From the NCBI RefSeq assembly GCF_000243215.1, contig NZ_JH594596.1, positions 1,772,892 to 1,836,891 on the forward strand: 64,000 nucleotides of DNA. The letters run 5' to 3'. The first letter of the stretch is position 1. Each line of letters starts with the position of its first letter. The notes under the pieces were generated by a model that did no database searches, had not been told where the DNA came from, and saw nothing but the letters and a program-made list of their open reading frames with translations. Both the position numbers and the translations under genes were made by a program. This DNA comes from Odoribacter laneus YIT 12061. GTDB taxonomy: Bacteria > Bacteroidota > Bacteroidia > Bacteroidales > Marinifilaceae. Positions 61,337 to 64,000 of the stretch are shown here, in pieces.

Positions 61337-63160
61337 CTAACAACTTTCTTCTTTTCCCTTCCGAAACAGATGGGTAAAATGCCCGGAATAAAGTTTAGAC
61401 AAACCGCTTCGGTTACCGACAGCCTCTCCCACGACAATTAATGTCGTCAAAGTAAGTTGCTTTTCTTTTATTATCGCTGCCAAATCCTCCAATTTTCCCC
61501 GGAATATTTTCTCATCTTTCCAGGTCAAATGATAGCAAACCGCAACGGGAGTTTCCGGCGGATAATGCTGCATCAACTCGCTCTGAACCTCTTCGGCAAT
61601 AGAAGCACTCAGGAAGATACACATTGTACTTTGAGAACGGGCCAGCAAATGCAATTTTTCTTTCTCCGGCATAGGAGTACGTCCCTCTCCCCTCGTTAAA
61701 ATAATCGTCTGGGTCTTTTCCGGAATGGTAAACTGAGAATGTAATGCTGCTGCTGCTGCTAAAAAAGAAGAAATTCCCGGCGTAATATGATAACGCATTC
61801 CATAGCGGTCAAAAAACGCCATCTGCTCCTGAATAGCACCATAAATACAAGGGTCCCCGGTATGTAAACGCACCACAAACAAGCCTTTATCGTAAAATTC
61901 TTTCATCAGGGCAAACTGTTCCTCTAAGGTCAGAGAAGCCGAACTACGCACTGTGGCTCCGGCCTTTGCGTAATAAGTCAACTCAACAGGCACCAAACTA
62001 CCGGCATATAAAATCAAATCCGCCCGTTCTAACATCTGTTTCCCTCTTACAGAAATCAATTCGGGATCGCCCGGACCAGCTCCGACAATTTCGATAAAAC
62101 CACCCCTCTCGGCTACTTTATCCAAAGCGACAGCATAGGTAAACTGATTCCCTTCCGTCACACAAGCCCGCTGTTTTTCTATCAATAAATCCGTATTCGC
62201 AGCACTTTTCAATGCCACCGATTCAGCCACTCCATACACTCCCGTCACCTCATATACTTTTTCCGAAGGATGAGGTAGTTCGATATCCTGCAACTGCTCC
62301 GGAAGATAGATCCGGATTTCCGCTCCCCACTCCTCCGCCAAATCGTGCAGCAGGCGTTCCTCCTTTTTCAATCCAATCGTAGCTACAACCCGGATGGCGG
62401 CAGCGGAAAGACAATGACGCTTTAAATCTCCTTCTATGTACTCTTTCACACCGACAGGATCGCAATTTTTCCGGCAACCGATTCCCAGATGTAATACTTT
62501 CGGACGATAATATAAAACCGGTTTATTGAATTCATAAATAAAAGGAGTGACGGCAATAATCAATTCGTATTTTTCTTCCGGAATTGCTTCCTGCCGATAA
62601 TAAATATCCACGTGGGCAGGAGCAGTACGTTTCATTTCCGCAGTAGCATCATCCTGTATATCCAATAACAAAGCCGTGGGCCGCCCATTGACAAAAGAAG
62701 CGATCAGTTGATTCATCGGCCCAATATGTTCCGTTTTCCAGCCCCACTTTTCTCCCCAAACATCCAATGCCCATAACCCGGCCTTATCGCTCTGGGTGGT
62801 TACAACCGCTTCTGCTCCCAGACACCTTGCCAACCGGCAGGCCAAGTCATTCGCCCCTCCGACATGCCCCGATACGACCGGAATCACATAATGCCCTGTC
62901 GAATCAATGGATACAACAGCCGGATCCGTATACTTCGACCGAAGATAAGGAGCTATTGTCCTAACGGCAATTCCCAATGCTCCGATAAAAATCCAGGCAG
63001 AATACCGACTGAAGTTTTCCCCGACAAACTCTCCCAAAACCTCAACTCGTACGACCCCTTTTCTCTCCTGCACAGAAAATACCTCAACCTCCATTTCACT
63101 CCCGATCTTACGGGCGATCTCCTCTCCCCTATCAGACAAAATAATAATTGCTGTTTTCAT
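61337..63160 (-). CDS. CbiG-CobM(CbiF) fusion: precorrin-5A hydrolase / precorrin-4 C11-methyltransferase
   Basis: 607 residues. Residues 1-350 are CbiG-like, with 'IFIGALGIAVRTIAPYLRSKYTDPAVVSIDSTGHYVIPVVSGHVGGANDLA' and the C-terminal 'HLGIGCRKNCDPVGVKEYI' region. Residues 353-600 are CobM/CbiF, with 'IEIVGAGPGDPELISVRGKQMLERADLILYAGSLVP', 'VVRLHTGDPCIYGAIQEQM' and 'YHITPGISSFLAAAAALHSQFTIPEKTQTIILTRGEGRTPMP'. CbiF methylates C11 and CbiG opens the lactone ring, consecutive steps. CbiG marks the anaerobic (early cobalt) route. The gap to the cbiET gene is 18 bp. Confidence 0.92.
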   Translation of the reverse strand: MKTAIIILSDRGEEIARKIGSEMEVEVFSVQERKGVVRVEVLGEFVGENFSRYSAWIFIGALGIAVRTIAPYLRSKYTDPAVVSIDSTGHYVIPVVSGHVGGANDLACRLARCLGAEAVVTTQSDKAGLWALDVWGEKWGWKTEHIGPMNQLIASFVNGRPTALLLDIQDDATAEMKRTAPAHVDIYYRQEAIPEEKYELIIAVTPFIYEFNKPVLYYRPKVLHLGIGCRKNCDPVGVKEYIEGDLKRHCLSAAAIRVVATIGLKKEERLLHDLAEEWGAEIRIYLPEQLQDIELPHPSEKVYEVTGVYGVAESVALKSAANTDLLIEKQRACVTEGNQFTYAVALDKVAERGGFIEIVGAGPGDPELISVRGKQMLERADLILYAGSLVPVELTYYAKAGATVRSSASLTLEEQFALMKEFYDKGLFVVRLHTGDPCIYGAIQEQMAFFDRYGMRYHITPGISSFLAAAAALHSQFTIPEKTQTIILTRGEGRTPMPEKEKLHLLARSQSTMCIFLSASIAEEVQSELMQHYPPETPVAVCYHLTWKDEKIFRGKLEDLAAIIKEKQLTLTTLIVVGEAVGNRSGLSKLYSGHFTHLFRKGKEESC

Positions 63161-63178
63161 TGTTAGTTGCTTTAAATA

Positions 63179-64000
63179 CTACACCACTTTTTTCGCCCGA
63201 ATCACGACAATAGGATTGTATTCATTCAAAACGATCCGGTCCCGCATTTCAATCTGCATATTCAATTTTGTTATAATCTGCTCAAACGAAAAGAGACTTT
63301 CTTCCGATACCGCATTAAACACAAGCACCCCTCCTGTTTTCATTTTCCCGTTAATCTTTCGCAGCACCTCCTCCATTTTCCCTCCATATCCTCCCATAAA
63401 TACGGCGTCGGGACATTCATACCCGTCTATATCTATTGTCAGAAAATCCGCTATTACCGTTTCAATTCCGGGAGTTCCGAATTTCCGGCTATTTTTTTTC
63501 ATTAATTCTTTCCCCTCTTCCCGGCATTCAAAAGCCGTAACATGCAAATGCGGGAATTGCAATTTAGCCTCTATGGATACCGAGCCGGTACAAAAACCAA
63601 TATCCCAGAAATAATTCCGGCAGTATAAATCCAGACGACTCAATGTCAACAGACGAACCGGCATCTTCGTAATCATTCTCTCTCTCCCATTCAACAAGAA
63701 AAATGCCTCCTCCGGTATACCCAAAAACCGCTGACGGCTGTTCGTCTTCTCCAGAATCAGACAATTCGGAGTCCCGAAATCCGTCACAGCTGCTTCTGCT
63801 ATAGTCAGCTGCCGGATACATTCCTCCGGATTCCCCAGCTTTTCACCGACACTCATCCGGTAATTATCATATCCGTATTCCAACATCCGCTCCGCTATGG
63901 CTGCGGGAGTATGCCGATGGTCTGTCAGCACGCCTATCTTCGCCTTCCCCTCTATCAGCGCCCTGTCGAATTCATGCCACGAACGTCCCGTTAAAGAAAC
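63179..64000 (-). CDS. cobL: CbiE-CbiT fusion (precorrin-6Y C5,15-methyltransferase), N-terminus cut by window edge
   Basis: The reverse frame is open to base 64000, giving the last 273 residues. The first about 80 visible residues (SLTGRSWHEFDRALIEGKAKIGVLTDHRHTPAAIAERML) are the end of a CbiE methylase domain. From about 'LLTLSRLDLYCRNYFWDIGFCTGSVSIEAKLQFPHLHVTAFEC' onward it is CbiT, with a SAM-binding 'DIGFCTGSVSIE' and 'PDAVFMGGYGGKMEEVLRKI'. In CobL the two parts methylate C5 and C15 and decarboxylate the acetate at C12. It is first in this window of the leftward cobalamin operon; upstream genes lie beyond the edge. Confidence 0.9.
   Translation of the reverse strand, partial: VSLTGRSWHEFDRALIEGKAKIGVLTDHRHTPAAIAERMLEYGYDNYRMSVGEKLGNPEECIRQLTIAEAAVTDFGTPNCLILEKTNSRQRFLGIPEEAFFLLNGRERMITKMPVRLLTLSRLDLYCRNYFWDIGFCTGSVSIEAKLQFPHLHVTAFECREEGKELMKKNSRKFGTPGIETVIADFLTIDIDGYECPDAVFMGGYGGKMEEVLRKINGKMKTGGVLVFNAVSEESLFSFEQIITKLNMQIEMRDRIVLNEYNPIVVIRAKKVV

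Overview
The window looks like chromosomal DNA of an anaerobic gut Bacteroidales. The support is: promoters of the Bacteroidetes type (TTTG, about 20 bp, TAnnTTTG); start codons without clear Shine-Dalgarno sites; a sodium-pumping methylmalonyl-CoA decarboxylase operon; secreted host-glycan hydrolases; and a large cobalamin gene set. Fused cobalamin enzymes and overall gene content fit a relative of Odoribacter/Butyricimonas, but that genus-level guess is inference.

Layout. 1-10 kb is an accessory-like stretch. It holds a secreted glycosidase-like protein (cut by the left edge), a YD-repeat-like membrane protein, a Kelch protein, a membrane acyltransferase, an SDR oxidoreductase, and an AT-rich cassette with a membrane protein and a DUF4062-type protein carrying a glycine-rich C-terminal domain I cannot name. 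Five copies of a 31-bp palindrome occur here and nowhere else in the window. 10-24 kb holds tRNA-Arg(TCT), an NhaC antiporter, a three-gene RND efflux operon, a DnaQ-like exonuclease, dnaN, aminopeptidase P and an alpha-fucosidase. 24-30 kb is the methylmalonyl-CoA epimerase/decarboxylase operon. Its last gene (beta subunit) is split by an IS30-family insertion sequence flanked by a 7-bp direct repeat. 30-43 kb holds threonine aldolase, an MnmC-like methyltransferase, a TIGR02757 protein, a Wza/Wzc/CpsB-type capsule-export module whose kinase ends in a (YG)9 tail, a lipoprotein nitroreductase, shikimate kinase, and topoisomerase IV (parC, parE).

43-54 kb holds a GH20 hexosaminidase plus two SGNH/sialate O-acetylesterase-type enzymes in an overlapping operon, a hemerythrin protein coupled to a LuxR regulator that lacks the phospho-acceptor Asp, manganese catalase, an AI-2E-family permease and a zinc-type CDF exporter. 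54-64 kb is devoted to vitamin B12: cbiL and a DUF2284 protein run leftward. A cobalamin riboswitch leads a btuF-btuC-btuD uptake operon rightward. After ferritin, a leftward operon encodes cobK-cbiD, cbiG-cobM(cbiF) and cbiE-cbiT fusions and runs off the right edge.

How it fits together (inference): propionate formation through methylmalonyl-CoA needs the B12-dependent mutase, which is not in this window. The B12 synthesis and uptake genes would support that mutase, and the decarboxylase operon would recover energy as a sodium gradient. The IS in the beta subunit should break that pump unless the insertion is present in only part of the population. The most interesting unexplained items are the palindrome family with promoter-like boxes beside it, the DUF4062 cassette between two of its copies, and the IS-broken pump subunit.
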